This document shows positions 51,622 to 62,217 of a DNA stretch of 64,000 bases, one piece after another. Source of the stretch: Halomonas saccharevitans. GTDB lineage: Bacteria > Pseudomonadota > Gammaproteobacteria > Pseudomonadales > Halomonadaceae. Within the stretch, counting starts at the first letter, position 1. Every line of letters starts with the position of its first letter. The DNA is taken from assembly GCF_900116405.1 (NCBI RefSeq), contig NZ_FPAQ01000007.1, forward strand, positions 1 through 64,000. The letters are read 5' to 3'. The notes beneath the pieces are model-generated. The model was not told where the DNA came from, ran no database searches, and worked only from the letters and a program-made list of their open reading frames with translations. The position numbers and the translations under genes are program-made.

Positions 51622-52878
51622 ATGGGGTTTCAGAAAATCGTCGTACCCGACGGTGGCCACAAGATCACGGTCAACGCCGACAACACCCTGAACGTGCCGA
51701 ACGATCCGATCATTCCGTTCATCGAGGGTGACGGCATCGGTGTCGACGTGACGCCGGCCATGAAGATCGCCATCGATGCCGCCGTGCAGCATGCCTATGA
51801 CGGCGAGCGCAAGATCCACTGGATGGAGGTTTATGCCGGCGAGAAGGCTACCCACGTCTACGACGCCGACACCTGGATGCCGGAAGAGACCCTGGAGGCG
51901 GTCAAGGAGTACGTCGTCTCCATCAAGGGACCGCTGACCACGCCGGTGGGCGGGGGTATCCGTTCCCTGAACGTCGCCCTGCGTCAGAAGCTCGACCTCT
52001 ACGTCTGCCAGCGCCCGGTGCGGTGGTTCGAGGGCGTGCCGAGCCCGGTCAAGAAACCGGCCGACGTCGACATGGTGATCTTCCGCGAGAACTCCGAGGA
52101 CATCTACGCCGGTATCGAGTGGAAGGCCGGCACCCCGGAAGCCGACAAGGTCATCAAGTTCCTGCGCGAGGAGATGGGTGTCCAGAACATCCGTTTCCCC
52201 GAGAACTGCGGCATCGGCGTCAAGCCGGTTTCCGTCGAGGGCACCAAGCGCCTGGTCCGTCAGGCCCTGCAGTACACCATCGATAATGACCGTGAGTCGC
52301 TGACCCTGGTGCACAAGGGCAATATCATGAAATTCACCGAGGGGTCCTTCAAGGACTGGGGCTACGAGCTCGCCAAGGAGGAGTTCGGTGCCGAGCTTCT
52401 CGACGGCGGCCCCTGGATGACCATGAAGAACCCGAAGACCGGCAAGGAGATCGTCATCAAGGACGTCATCGCCGATGCGATGCTGCAGCAGATCCTGCTG
52501 CGTCCGGCCGAGTATGACGTTATCGCCACCCTGAACCTGAACGGCGACTACCTCTCCGACGCCCTGGCGGCGGAAGTGGGCGGCATCGGCATCGCGCCGG
52601 GCGCCAACCTGTCCGACGCCGTGGCCATGTTCGAGGCTACCCATGGCACAGCGCCGAAGTATGCCGGCCAGGACAAGGTCAACCCGGGCTCGCTGATCCT
52701 CTCCGCCGAGATGATGCTGCGCCACATGGGGTGGACCGAGGCGGCCGACCTGGTGCTCAAAGGCATGGAGAAGGCCATCTCCAAGGGCGAGGTCACCTAT
52801 GACTTCCATCGCCAGATGGACGATGCCAAGCTGCTCAAGTGTTCCGAGTTCGGCCAGGCCGTCGCCGATAACATGTAA
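51622..52878 (+). CDS. icd: NADP-dependent isocitrate dehydrogenase, dimeric type
   Basis: This 418-residue enzyme is of the E. coli Icd class (416). The substrate-site serine lies in [14 protein letters not shown] near residue 113; in E. coli this Ser is the target of AceK kinase, which blocks flux and favours the glyoxylate bypass. [16 protein letters not shown] holds the Lys-Tyr typical of NADP use. GGGGAGA precedes the ATG at 51622 and the family opening follows. It is divergent from the monomeric enzyme, so the cell carries two isozymes for one step. Confidence 0.97.
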   Translation: MGFQKIVVPDGGHKITVNADNTLNVPNDPIIPFIEGDGIGVDVTPAMKIAIDAAVQHAYDGERKIHWMEVYAGEKATHVYDADTWMPEETLEAVKEYVVSIKGPLTTPVGGGIRSLNVALRQKLDLYVCQRPVRWFEGVPSPVKKPADVDMVIFRENSEDIYAGIEWKAGTPEADKVIKFLREEMGVQNIRFPENCGIGVKPVSVEGTKRLVRQALQYTIDNDRESLTLVHKGNIMKFTEGSFKDWGYELAKEEFGAELLDGGPWMTMKNPKTGKEIVIKDVIADAMLQQILLRPAEYDVIATLNLNGDYLSDALAAEVGGIGIAPGANLSDAVAMFEATHGTAPKYAGQDKVNPGSLILSAEMMLRHMGWTEAADLVLKGMEKAISKGEVTYDFHRQMDDAKLLKCSEFGQAVADNM

Positions 52879-52902
52879 GATGTAGGACGCGATGCCGGAC
52901 CC

Positions 52903-52939
52903 GGGCCCTCGTCCGCCTCCAGGCGGACGAGGGCCCTTT
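52903..52939 (+). terminator. Terminator of icd
   Basis: A very long perfect stem (52903-52917/52922-52936, 15-16 bp) is followed by TTT, 25 nt past the stop. Confidence 0.9.
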
Positions 52940-53086
52940 GCGTTCGTGTAGCCCGTAAACCAGCGTTGGTGATGAACCCTGCCGGCGCGGTGGCGTCCAA
53001 TCACGGTTGAGATGATCGCCGCGCGCGGCTTGTCGAGATGGATAGTGGCTCTTATGTTCAGTAGAGATGATGAGGTGACAGCGCGA

Positions 53087-53473
53087 ATGTGGCAGGCCTT
53101 CCCGTCAGGAGGCATGACGCGACCGCCGGGCCCGGATTCCCCCGGCCTGCAAGATACCGGGCGACCCGAGGAAGAGGACGGCGATCTGGCGGTGCAGCCT
53201 GCCGACCCGGAGGTGGCACGTCCTCCCATGTACAAGGTAGTGCTGCACAATGACGACTTCACGCCCATGGAGTTCGTGGTCGAGGTGCTGCAGACCTTCT
53301 TCCATATGGACAGCGAGGCGGCGGTGCAGATCATGCTGACCGTCCATACACGAGGCAAGGCGACCTGCGGTGTCTTTACTCACGACATCGCGGAAACCAA
53401 AAGCCATCAGGTCAATCAATATGCAAGAGAGTGTCAGCATCCGCTGCTGTGCGACATCGAGGCGGCGGACTGA
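53087..53473 (+). CDS. clpS: ClpS adaptor for N-degron substrates
   Basis: ClpS binds substrates with destabilising N-terminal residues (Leu, Phe, Trp, Tyr) and hands them to ClpA. The core [25 protein letters not shown] and [19 protein letters not shown] match the family. From 53087 the protein has 128 residues, with a Pro/Asp-rich N-terminal tail of about 45. GAGGTG (53072-53077) lies 9 nt before this ATG. The ATG at 53114 has AGGAGG only 1 nt away, too close to be used well, though a 119-residue form is not excluded. It precedes clpA by 138 nt. Confidence 0.92.
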   Translation: MWQAFPSGGMTRPPGPDSPGLQDTGRPEEEDGDLAVQPADPEVARPPMYKVVLHNDDFTPMEFVVEVLQTFFHMDSEAAVQIMLTVHTRGKATCGVFTHDIAETKSHQVNQYARECQHPLLCDIEAAD

Positions 53474-53611
53474 GCGGCATGGTCGAGGAGGAAGTGCGGC
53501 GGTCAAGCGTTGAGGCCGAACTTGCAACGCTACCGTTTGTACCCGAATGTTGATGATGCCGGACCATGAACGATCCGACGCGAAGCCCTGAGCGGCGAGA
53601 AGGGGACTGCC

Positions 53612-55888
53612 ATGCTGAGTAAAGAACTTGAACTGACCCTGAACACGGCCTTCACCGTGGCTCGCTCCAAGCGCCACGAGTTCATGACCGTGGAGCACCT
53701 GCTGCTGGCACTGCTCGACAATGCCTCGGCGGCGGATGTGCTGCGCGCCTGCGGGGCCAACCTCGACAAGCTGCGGTCCGACCTGCAGGATTTCATCAAT
53801 TCCACCACGCCGCTGATTCCCGAGGATCAGTCTGACCGTGAGACGCAGCCGACCCTGGGGTTCCAGCGCGTGCTGCAGCGCGCGGTCTTCCATGTCCAGT
53901 CGTCCGGCAAGAGCGAGGTCACCGGCGCCAACGTGCTGGTGGCGATCTTCTCCGAGCAGGAGAGCCAGGCGGTCTACTTCCTCAAGCAACAGAACGTGGC
54001 GCGGGTCGATGCCGTCAACTACATCGCCCACGGCATCTCCAAGGTGGCCGGCCATGGTCAGAGCCCGTCTTCGCCCTCGCCCGAGGCCGAGGAGGCCGAG
54101 GAGGGGGGCGCCGAAACGGGCTCCAACCCCTTGACCAGCTACGCCACCAACCTCAACGAGCAGGCGAGGATGGGCAAGATCGATCCGCTGATCGGTCGCG
54201 ACCATGAACTCGAGCGCGTGGTGCAGATCCTGGCGCGGCGCCGCAAGAACAACCCGCTGCTGGTGGGCGAGGCCGGGGTCGGCAAGACCGCCATCGCCGA
54301 GGGGCTGGCCAAGCGCGTCGTCGAGGAGGACGTGCCCGAGGTGATCAGCGACGCCGTGGTCTATTCGCTGGACATGGGCGCGCTGCTGGCCGGCACCAAG
54401 TACCGCGGCGACTTCGAGAAACGCCTGAAGAACCTGCTGGCCGAGCTGCGCAAGCAGCCCAATGCCATCCTGTTCATCGACGAGATCCACACGGTGATCG
54501 GCGCGGGCGCCGCCTCCGGCGGCGTGATGGACGCCTCCAACCTGCTCAAGCCGCTGCTCTCCTCGGGCGAGCTGCGCTGCATTGGCTCCACCACCTTCCA
54601 GGAGTATCGCGGCATCTTCGAGAAGGATCGCGCCCTGGCTCGGCGCTTCCAGAAGGTCGACGTGATGGCGCCCTCGGTAGAGGACACCACTCGGATCCTC
54701 AAGGGCCTGCGCTCGCGCTTCGAGGAGCACCACCAGCTGAAGTACACCGATGCGGCCCTGGAGAGCGCGTCACGGCTGTCTGATCGCTATATCAACGACC
54801 GTCACCTGCCCGACAAGGCCATCGACGTGATCGACGAGGCCGGCGCCCATCAGCGGCTGCTGCCGCCGGAGGTGCGCGTCGATACCATCGACGTGGATCA
54901 GGTCGAGGCCGTGGTGGCCTCCATCGCGCGGATTCCGCCGAAGAGCGTCTCGAGCTCCGATCGCAAGCTGCTGGCCAACATCGATCGCGATCTCAAGATG
55001 CTGGTGTTCGGCCAGGACGAGGCCATCGACAGCCTTGCCGCGGCGATCAAGCTGTCGCGGGCCGGCCTCAAGTCGCCGGACAAGCCGGTGGGCAGCTTCC
55101 TGTTCGCCGGCCCCACCGGGGTCGGCAAGACCGAGGTGGCCCGCCAGCTCTCGCACATCATGGGCATCGAGCTGGTGCGCTTCGACATGTCCGAGTACAT
55201 GGAGCGCCACACCGTGTCGCGGCTGATTGGTGCGCCTCCCGGCTACGTCGGCTACGACCAGGGCGGGCTGCTCACCGAGGCGATCACCAAGCAGCCCCAC
55301 TGCGTGCTGCTGCTCGACGAGATCGAGAAGGCGCACCCCGAGGTCTTCAACCTGCTGCTGCAGGTCATGGATCACGGCCGCCTGACCGACAACAACGGCC
55401 GCGAGGCGGATTTCCGTCACGTGATCCTGATCATGACCTCCAATGCCGGGGTCGAGCAGGCCACGCGGCGCTCCATCGGCTTCCAGAGCCAGGACCACTC
55501 CACCGATGCCATGGAGGTGATCCGCAAGACCTTCTCGCCGGAGTTCCGCAACCGCCTGGACGGCATCATCCAGTTCCACGCCCTGCCCACCTCGGTGGTA
55601 CGCAACGTGGTCGACAAGTTCCTGGTGGAGCTGCAGGCGCAACTCGACGAGAAGCGTGTCCAGCTGGACGTGGACGATGCGGCGCGGGAGTGGCTGGCCG
55701 AGAAGGGCTACGATCCCGACATGGGGGCACGCCCGATGGCTCGCCTGATTCAGGAGAAGCTCAAGAAGCCGCTGGCCGAGCTGATCCTGTTCGGCGAGCT
55801 CGCCGAGCACGGTGGCGTGGTGCACGTCAGCGTGGAAGCCGGCGATCTGCACCTGGCCACGGAGTCGGAGCTGGCCGACGCGCCCTGA
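53612..55888 (+). CDS. clpA: ATP-dependent Clp protease ATPase subunit ClpA
   Basis: This 758-residue AAA+ unfoldase equals E. coli ClpA in length. It has an N-terminal Clp_N repeat domain (about 1-145) and two AAA modules: Walker [15 protein letters not shown] near residue 215 and [14 protein letters not shown] near 498, with [15 protein letters not shown] and [15 protein letters not shown] as Walker B. It unfolds proteins and feeds them to ClpP. Next to clpS it forms the degradation arm of the N-degron pathway together with bpt and aat. A 16-bp duplication and a terminator with a TTCG loop follow. Confidence 0.97.
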   Translation: MLSKELELTLNTAFTVARSKRHEFMTVEHLLLALLDNASAADVLRACGANLDKLRSDLQDFINSTTPLIPEDQSDRETQPTLGFQRVLQRAVFHVQSSGKSEVTGANVLVAIFSEQESQAVYFLKQQNVARVDAVNYIAHGISKVAGHGQSPSSPSPEAEEAEEGGAETGSNPLTSYATNLNEQARMGKIDPLIGRDHELERVVQILARRRKNNPLLVGEAGVGKTAIAEGLAKRVVEEDVPEVISDAVVYSLDMGALLAGTKYRGDFEKRLKNLLAELRKQPNAILFIDEIHTVIGAGAASGGVMDASNLLKPLLSSGELRCIGSTTFQEYRGIFEKDRALARRFQKVDVMAPSVEDTTRILKGLRSRFEEHHQLKYTDAALESASRLSDRYINDRHLPDKAIDVIDEAGAHQRLLPPEVRVDTIDVDQVEAVVASIARIPPKSVSSSDRKLLANIDRDLKMLVFGQDEAIDSLAAAIKLSRAGLKSPDKPVGSFLFAGPTGVGKTEVARQLSHIMGIELVRFDMSEYMERHTVSRLIGAPPGYVGYDQGGLLTEAITKQPHCVLLLDEIEKAHPEVFNLLLQVMDHGRLTDNNGREADFRHVILIMTSNAGVEQATRRSIGFQSQDHSTDAMEVIRKTFSPEFRNRLDGIIQFHALPTSVVRNVVDKFLVELQAQLDEKRVQLDVDDAAREWLAEKGYDPDMGARPMARLIQEKLKKPLAELILFGELAEHGGVVHVSVEAGDLHLATESELADAP

Positions 55889-55898
55889 GGAAAGCCAG

Positions 55899-55930
55899 GT
55901 CGGCTAAACCATCAGTCGGCCAAACCATCA
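55899..55930. repeat. 16-bp tandem duplication after clpA
   Basis: GTCGGCTAAACCATCA (55899-55914) and GTCGGCCAAACCATCA (55915-55930) differ by one base. They lie 10 nt past the clpA stop. Confidence 0.93.
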
Positions 55931-55933
55931 CAG

Positions 55934-55955
55934 CGCCCTGTCTTCGGACGGGGCG
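55934..55955 (+). terminator. Terminator of clpA
   Basis: A 9-bp stem (55934-55942/55947-55955, one G-T pair) is closed by a TTCG tetraloop, then T-rich GTTGTTCGTT. Confidence 0.8.
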
Positions 55956-56046
55956 TTGTTCGTTCGGGCGTGATGCGGGAGGAGGTGGCGGACGCGAAGG
56001 CGGCCGACACTCGAGCGGCGCCCGGGCCTGGTGGCCCGATCGGCGC

Positions 56047-56265
56047 TCAGCGGGCGCGGTAGACGATGCGGCCCTTGGACAGGTCGTAGGGAGTCAGTTC
56101 GACCTTGACCTTGTCGCCGGTGAGGATGCGAATGTAGTGCTTGCGCATCTTGCCGGAGATATGGGCGGTCACCACGTGGCCGTTCTCGAGTTCGACGCGG
56201 AACGTAGTGTTGGGAAGGGTATCGACGACGACGCCTTCCATTTCGATATGGTCTTCACGTGCCAT
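56047..56265 (-). CDS. infA: Translation initiation factor IF-1
   Basis: This 72-residue S1-like OB-fold protein sits in the A site of the 30S subunit during initiation. The family sequence is clear ([22 protein letters not shown], then [19 protein letters not shown]). Length 72 equals E. coli IF-1. The start at 56265 (MAREDHIEM) is fixed by homology; the frame opens 36 codons earlier. Between clpA and bpt/aat it sits in the conserved clpA-infA-aat neighbourhood. Confidence 0.98.
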   Translation of the reverse strand: MAREDHIEMEGVVVDTLPNTTFRVELENGHVVTAHISGKMRKHYIRILTGDKVKVELTPYDLSKGRIVYRAR

Positions 56266-56400
56266 ATAGGCGGTTCCTCGCTGATGATGACAAAAAACGG
56301 GCGGCGCGGTGTCGCGGCAGGGCCACCCGTGCCGACAGGATAGCGCGATATTGTGCCGCATGCCGCTCGTCATGGCAAAGGAACCCTGGTTCGATTGCGC

Positions 56401-57141
56401 CTATTGCGTGGTGATCAGGCGCCGCCAGTGGCGACCGTCGAGCATCTCCAGCGGCTGGAAGCTCTGCTTGTAGGCCATCTTGCGACACTCGCGGATCCAG
56501 TAGCCGAGATAGACATGCGGCAGCCCCAGCTCGTGGGCGCGCAGGACCAGTGATAAGACGGCCAGGGTGCCCAGGGAGCGCCGCTCCAGTTCGGGCGCGG
56601 GATCGAAGAACGTGTAGATGGCCGAGAGGCCGTGCTCGAGCTGATCGAAGGCCGAAACGGCCACCAGTCGCCCGTCGAGGCGAAACTCCAGCAGTCGGGC
56701 ATAGGGCTGGTCGAGGGTCAGGAAGGTGCGGTACTGCTCGTGGCTCGGCGGGTACATGTCGCCATCGGCATGGCGGGTCCTGACGTAGTGCGCATAGAGG
56801 GCATAGTGCTCGGGATCGAAGAGGGCGGGGCGCACGTGCAGGCTGAGGTCGGCGTTGCGGTTCATCAGCTTGCGCTGGGTACGACTCGGTGAGAACGCCT
56901 CCACCGGGATGCGCACCGAGATGCAGGCGTTGCAGGTATCGCAGTGGGGTCGGTAGAGATGGCGGCCGCTGCGACGAAAGCCGAGTAGCGCCAGGGCGTC
57001 GTAAACGCCTCGGCTCGGCGCCTCCTGGGGGTCGAGGAATAGCGTGGTTGCCTCACGGCCCGCCAGGTAGCTGCAGGCGTGAGGTACGGTCAGAAAGAAA
57101 CGCAGGTCCCTGACCGGCTGTCGGGGGGCGTTGCTGCTCAA
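56401..57141 (-). CDS. bpt: Aspartate/glutamate leucyltransferase (Bpt)
   Basis: This 246-residue aminoacyl-tRNA-protein transferase attaches leucine to proteins with N-terminal Asp or Glu, making them ClpS substrates. The cysteine-rich opening CDTCNACISVR near residue 67, GRHLYRP, and SAIYTFFDPAPELERRSLG with GYWIRECRKMAYK are typical of the Bpt/Ate1 family. It lies 46 nt downstream of aat on the same strand. With aat, clpS and clpA it completes an N-degron module in one locus. Confidence 0.93.
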   Translation of the reverse strand: MSSNAPRQPVRDLRFFLTVPHACSYLAGREATTLFLDPQEAPSRGVYDALALLGFRRSGRHLYRPHCDTCNACISVRIPVEAFSPSRTQRKLMNRNADLSLHVRPALFDPEHYALYAHYVRTRHADGDMYPPSHEQYRTFLTLDQPYARLLEFRLDGRLVAVSAFDQLEHGLSAIYTFFDPAPELERRSLGTLAVLSLVLRAHELGLPHVYLGYWIRECRKMAYKQSFQPLEMLDGRHWRRLITTQ

Positions 57142-57187
57142 AGCTGCCGTCTCCTCTGCGTCTTGCTCGCGCGAATCCCCGGCCCGG

Positions 57188-57922
57188 TCATCCTACGGTG
57201 CCGATCGTCTCGAAGGACCAATTGGGGGCCGGCGCGATCGCCTCCGCTTGCCGACGGTCATGCGCGGGTTCACCCAGCCACTGATCAAGATAGTCGATGA
57301 ACTCGCGGCGGGCGATGTCTCGTGCGCCCAGGCTCGCCAGGTGATCGGTGTGCATCTGGCAGTCGATCAGTCGACCGTCGCCGGCGGCCATGACTCGGGC
57401 CAGCTGTACCAGGGCGACCTTGGAGGCGTCGGGCTCTCGGGAGAACATCGACTCGCCGAAGAACACCGGCCCCAGCGCGATGCCGTAGAGACCGCCGACC
57501 AGAGCATCGTCGCGCCATACCTCCACGGAGTGGGCCGCCCCGAGCGCGTGCAGCTGCCCGTAGGCCGTGCGCATCTCGTCGGTGATCCAGGTGCCCGGCT
57601 GGTCGTCACGCGGGGCCGCGCAGGCCACCATCACCGCCTCGAAGGCGCGGTCGGCGGTTATCGTGAATCCGGCGTTGCGCAGCCGCTTGGCGAGGCTTCG
57701 CCGCACGCGGATCTCGCCAGGCACCAGCACCATGCGCGGGTCCGGGCTCCACCAGAGGATCGGTTGATCATCGCCGAACCAGGGGAAGATACCGTGGCGA
57801 TAGGCGGCCAGCAGCCAGGCCGGGGTCAGGGCGCCGCCCGCGGCCAGCAGGCCGTCGGGATCGCGCAGCGCTGACTCGACGGGAGGGAACTGTACGGCGT
57901 GCGCGGGTAGCCAGGGCAGCAT
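57188..57922 (-). CDS. aat: Leucyl/phenylalanyl-tRNA--protein transferase
   Basis: This 244-residue transferase adds Leu or Phe from charged tRNA to proteins with N-terminal Lys, Arg (or Met). The family start is near [38 protein letters not shown], with [10 protein letters not shown] and the later [19 protein letters not shown]. Length is normal. It heads aat-bpt and is divergent from ftsK. Its products are recognised by ClpS encoded 4 kb away. Confidence 0.96.
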   Translation of the reverse strand: MLPWLPAHAVQFPPVESALRDPDGLLAAGGALTPAWLLAAYRHGIFPWFGDDQPILWWSPDPRMVLVPGEIRVRRSLAKRLRNAGFTITADRAFEAVMVACAAPRDDQPGTWITDEMRTAYGQLHALGAAHSVEVWRDDALVGGLYGIALGPVFFGESMFSREPDASKVALVQLARVMAAGDGRLIDCQMHTDHLASLGARDIARREFIDYLDQWLGEPAHDRRQAEAIAPAPNWSFETIGTVG

Positions 57923-58075
57923 GGGGCCTCTTCCTCATTGACGGCTCGTTCAGTCTGCCGCGCCGCGGAGCAGGTCTCAAGGCATGCCGGCCCCTGTGAT
58001 GGTGAGCGCTTGCTCGGTATGATTGATGCCCATGACATCCGCAATACGCCATGTGGGCGCAAGGGAGGTGGCCGC

Positions 58076-61000
58076 TTGAGTGTCAAGAAAAGGTCCTCGT
58101 CGCGTCGTGAGGCGGCGGCGAATGCCAGGGAGAAGGCCAGGCGCGTCGGCCTGCGGCTGCAGGGGGCGACTCGCGAGGGCGTGGTGATCATCCTGCTGGC
58201 CGCCTGCGTGTTCCTGTTGCTGGCGCTCTACAGCTTCCGCAGGGGCGACCCCGGCTGGTCGAGCAGCGGCCCGGAGACCGAGGTCGCCAACTGGATGGGC
58301 GCCTTCGGCGCCTGGCTCGCCGATGTGCTCTACTCGCTGTTCGGTGTCAGCGCCTTATGGTGGCCGGGCATGCTGGGGTTCGCCGCCTGGTGGCTGATCC
58401 GTTCGCGTCAGGTGCGCTTCGAGTGGGATCCCACCGCCCTGGCGGTGCGCTGCGGTGGGTTGGTGCTGCTGTTGCTGGGCACCACCACCCTGGGGGCGCT
58501 GCACTTCTACCGCCCCGATGGCCCCTTGCCCTACTCGACGGGCGGCATCCTCGGGGAGGGCCTGGTCGGTGCGCTGCTGCCCCTGGTGGGCGCGGGCGGC
58601 ACCGGCCTGCTCTCCGTGGCGGCCATGCTCTGTGGTTTTCCCCTGTTCACCGGTCTCTCCTGGTTGACGGTGATGGACGAGCTGGGCCGTCGCGGCCTGC
58701 TGGGGTGGCGCTGGGTGGTCGACCGGTTCGGGCTGTCGCGGGAGCGCCGCGCCGAGCGGCGTGACCTCGACCAGCAGACCCGCGAGACAAGGGATGCCGA
58801 GGCGCCGTCCGCAAGCCCCGAAGAGACCGACGAGCGGCCTCCCTGGTGGCGGCGGCTGGGCCGCCGCCGCGATGACGCGCCGACGCTGGCGACCGATCCC
58901 GGCTTCGGCGACGACGGTGAGACCGATATCCCCTGGGAGGTGCCCGAGCGCACGCCGTCGGCCAAGCGCCCCGAGGCCGCCTACTCGGCGCGCATGGCGC
59001 AGGAGCCGCGGGTCGATATTACGCCCCTCGAGGCGCCACGCCCCGAGACGTCTCGCCGCGACTCGCCGCCCGCACGTGCCTCCGCCGAGGTCGATGCGCC
59101 CGAGCGTTCCCGTGCGCCGCGAGTCGAGCTCACTGCCGAGGCGATGCGTTCGTCCGCCGAGCCCCGGGAGCCCGATGAGCGCCCCGATACAGGTGGCCAT
59201 GACGCCGAGGCGCCGGGCGCGCGGCGCCGGCCGGAGACGATTCCCGAGCCGGTGCTGCCCGACGATGACGAGGTGACGCCGGCCTGGCAGGGGCCGGCCC
59301 TGCGGGCGTGCCGCGACGACGAGCGTCTGGACGGCGTACTCGATACGTCCGTCGACGCCCATGACGCCTCTCGAAGCGATACCCGGCACGACGCCGAAGA
59401 CGTCGACGAGCCGCCCGTGGCGCGCGCCTCCTCCGGGGCTTCGCCGCACTCGCCCGCGCGCGATTCCCGTCGACAGGAGCCACGTCTCGCCGATTGGCAG
59501 AGTGGTGACGCCGAGTTCGACGAGGAGGCCTCGGAGCCGTTCCTCACCTCTCATACGGTTCGTGAAGCCCCCGAGGCGATTCGGGAAGCCCCCGAGGCGA
59601 CACGCGACGCCTCTCGAGCGGATCGCGAGGAGCCGCGCGATGCCGCCGAGACGCCGCCCCGGCGCGATCCCGGCGTGGCGCCCCCCGAGCCCGCCGAGCA
59701 GGAGGACGAGCCAAGGGTGGACGACGCCGCGCCTGCCCGGGAAGACGATGCGCCCCGGGTAGCGAGCGCCGAGCAGGCGCGCGAGGCCGCCGACGAGCTC
59801 GAGGGCCCGGCGCTGTGGACCGTGGAGCACCTGCAGAACCAGCGGCCGATGTTTGACGATCTGCAGGAGCCCGATGGCGAGCTGCCGAACCTGCGCCTGC
59901 TGACGCCGCCGGAGCCCCAGCAGCGCAACTACTCCAAGCAGCAGCTCGCCGAGATGGCCGAGCTGCTCGAGACGCGGCTGCGCGAATACGGCGTCCGCGC
60001 CGAGGTGGTCGACACCTGGCCGGGGCCGGTGATCACGCGTTTCGAGATCAAGCCGGCGGCGGGCGTGAAGGTTTCCAAGATCAGCAACCTGGCCAAAGAC
60101 CTGGCGCGCTCCCTGATGGTCAAGAGCGTACGGGTGGTCGAGGTGATTCCTGGCCGGCCCACCGTGGGCATCGAGATCCCCAATCCGCACCGGGCGATGA
60201 TCCGCCTGCGCGAGGTCATCGATTCCGACAGTTACCAGCATGAGGCCTCGGCGCTGACCCTGGCGCTGGGTCAGGACATCGGCGGTGGCCCGGTGGTGGC
60301 TAACCTTGGCAAGATGCCCCATCTGCTGGTCGCCGGCACCACCGGCTCGGGCAAGTCGGTGGGCGTCAACGCCATGCTGATCTCGATGTTGCTCAAGGCG
60401 ACGCCCGACGAGGTGCGCATGATCATGGTCGACCCCAAGATGCTGGAGCTGTCGGTCTACGACGGCATCCCTCATCTATTGGCGCCGGTGGTCACCGACA
60501 TGAAGGAGGCGGCCAACGCCCTGCGCTGGTGCGTCGCCGAGATGGAGCGGCGCTACAAGCTGATGGCCGCCATGGGCGTGCGCAACATCGCCGGCTTCAA
60601 CGCCAAGCTCGACGAGGCCGAGCGGGCCGGCGCCCAGGTGGCCGACCCGCTGTGGGAACCGCAGCCCTGGGAGATGCACCAGGCCCCGCCGGTGCTCGAG
60701 AAGCTGCCCTACATCGTGGTGGTGATCGACGAGTTTGCCGACATGTTCATGATCGTCGGCAAGAAGGTCGAGGAGCTGATCGCGCGCCTGGCGCAGAAGG
60801 CCCGTGCCGCCGGCATCCACCTGATTCTCGCCACCCAGCGCCCCTCGGTGGACGTGGTGACCGGCCTGATCAAGGCCAACATCCCCACCCGCATGGCCTT
60901 CCAGGTCTCCTCGCGGGTCGATTCGCGCACCATCCTCGATCAGGGCGGTGCCGAGAACCTGCTGGGCCACGGCGACATGCTCTACCTGCCCGCAGGCTCC

Positions 61001-61381
61001 GGCATGCCGACCCGCGTGCACGGCGCCTTTGTCGATGACGACGAGGTACATCGGGTGGTCGAGGACTGGAAGCGCCGCGGCGAGCCGGAGTACATCGACG
61101 AGATCCTCTCCGGCGGCGTCTCCGCCGAGGCCCTGGCCGGGCTCGAGGCCGAGGGGAGCGGCGGCGACGGCGATGCCGAGCAGGACGCGCTCTACGACGA
61201 GGCGGTGCAGTTCGTGACGGAGTCGCGGCGAGCCTCCATTTCGGCCGTTCAGCGGCGTTTCAAGATCGGCTACAACCGGGCGGCGCGCCTGGTCGAGTCG
61301 ATGGAGATGGCCGGCGTGGTCTCCACCATGGGCACCAACGGCGCCCGCGAGGTGCTGGCGCCGCCCCCGGTGGGCGACTGA
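58076..61381 (+). CDS. ftsK: DNA translocase FtsK
   Basis: This septal DNA pump of about 1101 residues clears the terminus region and activates XerCD at dif. Four or five membrane helices lie in residues 25-210 ([20 protein letters not shown] first). A long linker (about 210-590) is rich in Glu, Arg, Pro and Asp, and includes an imperfect internal duplication (REAPEAI then REAPEAT). The motor follows, with Walker [10 protein letters not shown] near 752 and Walker [11 protein letters not shown] near 880, then the winged-helix gamma domain (about 1037-1095). The start is TTG at 58076, backed by AGGGAGG (58062-58068). lolA lies downstream, as in E. coli. Confidence 0.95.
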   Translation: MSVKKRSSSRREAAANAREKARRVGLRLQGATREGVVIILLAACVFLLLALYSFRRGDPGWSSSGPETEVANWMGAFGAWLADVLYSLFGVSALWWPGMLGFAAWWLIRSRQVRFEWDPTALAVRCGGLVLLLLGTTTLGALHFYRPDGPLPYSTGGILGEGLVGALLPLVGAGGTGLLSVAAMLCGFPLFTGLSWLTVMDELGRRGLLGWRWVVDRFGLSRERRAERRDLDQQTRETRDAEAPSASPEETDERPPWWRRLGRRRDDAPTLATDPGFGDDGETDIPWEVPERTPSAKRPEAAYSARMAQEPRVDITPLEAPRPETSRRDSPPARASAEVDAPERSRAPRVELTAEAMRSSAEPREPDERPDTGGHDAEAPGARRRPETIPEPVLPDDDEVTPAWQGPALRACRDDERLDGVLDTSVDAHDASRSDTRHDAEDVDEPPVARASSGASPHSPARDSRRQEPRLADWQSGDAEFDEEASEPFLTSHTVREAPEAIREAPEATRDASRADREEPRDAAETPPRRDPGVAPPEPAEQEDEPRVDDAAPAREDDAPRVASAEQAREAADELEGPALWTVEHLQNQRPMFDDLQEPDGELPNLRLLTPPEPQQRNYSKQQLAEMAELLETRLREYGVRAEVVDTWPGPVITRFEIKPAAGVKVSKISNLAKDLARSLMVKSVRVVEVIPGRPTVGIEIPNPHRAMIRLREVIDSDSYQHEASALTLALGQDIGGGPVVANLGKMPHLLVAGTTGSGKSVGVNAMLISMLLKATPDEVRMIMVDPKMLELSVYDGIPHLLAPVVTDMKEAANALRWCVAEMERRYKLMAAMGVRNIAGFNAKLDEAERAGAQVADPLWEPQPWEMHQAPPVLEKLPYIVVVIDEFADMFMIVGKKVEELIARLAQKARAAGIHLILATQRPSVDVVTGLIKANIPTRMAFQVSSRVDSRTILDQGGAENLLGHGDMLYLPAGSGMPTRVHGAFVDDDEVHRVVEDWKRRGEPEYIDEILSGGVSAEALAGLEAEGSGGDGDAEQDALYDEAVQFVTESRRASISAVQRRFKIGYNRAARLVESMEMAGVVSTMGTNGAREVLAPPPVGD

Positions 61382-61496
61382 TGCACCGCAATCATGCAGC
61401 AACGATGAAAGCCTGCGACGGGCGTGCAACCCGTCGGGGCTTGTCCGGTCCGAGTGTCAGGATGCCATGATGGACCCGTCCAGGGAGACAGAGACG

Positions 61497-62126
61497 ATGA
61501 GCATGAAGAAGACCCTCGCCGCGCTGACCGTGACGCTTTGCGTGCCGATATCGGCCCTGGCCAGTGACGGCGCCGATCGTCTGGCGGCGATCCTCGAGCC
61601 GCTTGAGACCTATGCGGCCGACTTCGAGCAGCAGATCCTCGATGGCAGCGGCCAGCGCCTGCAGGAGGCGCGCGGTCGCATGTGGCTGTCGCGTCCCGGC
61701 AAGTTCCGCTGGGAGGTGGAGGCGCCCTATGAACAGCTGGTGGTCTCCGGTGGTGAGGAGGTGATCCTCTATGACCCCGACCTCGAGCAGGCCACGGTGC
61801 AGCCGCTCGATCAGCGCGTGACCCATACCCCGGCCCTGCTGCTCTCCGGCAGCGCCGACGAGCTGACCGACAGCTACGAGGTTACCCGTCAGCAGCAGGG
61901 GGCCAGCGAGACCTTTATCCTGGCGCCGAAGGATCCCGACACCCTGTTCGAGGAGCTGAAGATGACCTTCCGCGGCGAGGCGCTGGACATGCTGCAGATG
62001 ACCGACAGCACCGGTCAGCGCACCGCCATCGGCTTCGATAACGTGCGCATGAACGAGGGGGTGGACGAAAGCCGCTTCGCTTTCGATATCCCCGCGGGCA
62101 CCGATGTGATCCGCTCGACGCAGTAA
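61497..62126 (+). CDS. lolA: Outer-membrane lipoprotein carrier protein LolA
   Basis: This 209-residue periplasmic chaperone ferries lipoproteins from LolCDE to LolB. It has a cleavable signal peptide (MKKTLAALTVTLCVPISALA, ending near residue 22) and the LolA segment YAADFEQQILDGSGQRLQEARGRMWLSRPGKFRWEV. The start at 61497 has AGGGAG 9 nt upstream; Met at 61503 is possible. It lies between ftsK and rarA, the conserved neighbourhood. A terminator with a 14-bp stem follows. It should carry lipoproteins such as those at 1723 and 32838. Confidence 0.96.
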   Translation: MSMKKTLAALTVTLCVPISALASDGADRLAAILEPLETYAADFEQQILDGSGQRLQEARGRMWLSRPGKFRWEVEAPYEQLVVSGGEEVILYDPDLEQATVQPLDQRVTHTPALLLSGSADELTDSYEVTRQQQGASETFILAPKDPDTLFEELKMTFRGEALDMLQMTDSTGQRTAIGFDNVRMNEGVDESRFAFDIPAGTDVIRSTQ

Positions 62127-62150
62127 CGCGCAAGCCCGATAGCGCTACCG

Positions 62151-62187
62151 AAGACCCCCGCCGGCACTCACCTCCGGCGGGGGTCTT
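62151..62187. terminator. Bidirectional terminator between lolA and rarA
   Basis: A perfect 14-bp stem (62151-62164/62174-62187) with a 9-nt loop lies between the convergent genes lolA and rarA, 24 nt past the lolA stop and 30 nt from the rarA stop. Confidence 0.88.
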
Positions 62188-62217
62188 CATTTGCGCGGCG
62201 CCCGATCGCCGCCGGCG

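Noticed and set aside
58355..60475. Minus-strand frame of 706 codons inside ftsK
   Set aside because: Shadow caused by the Arg/Glu-rich linker of FtsK; no ribosome-binding site or domain.
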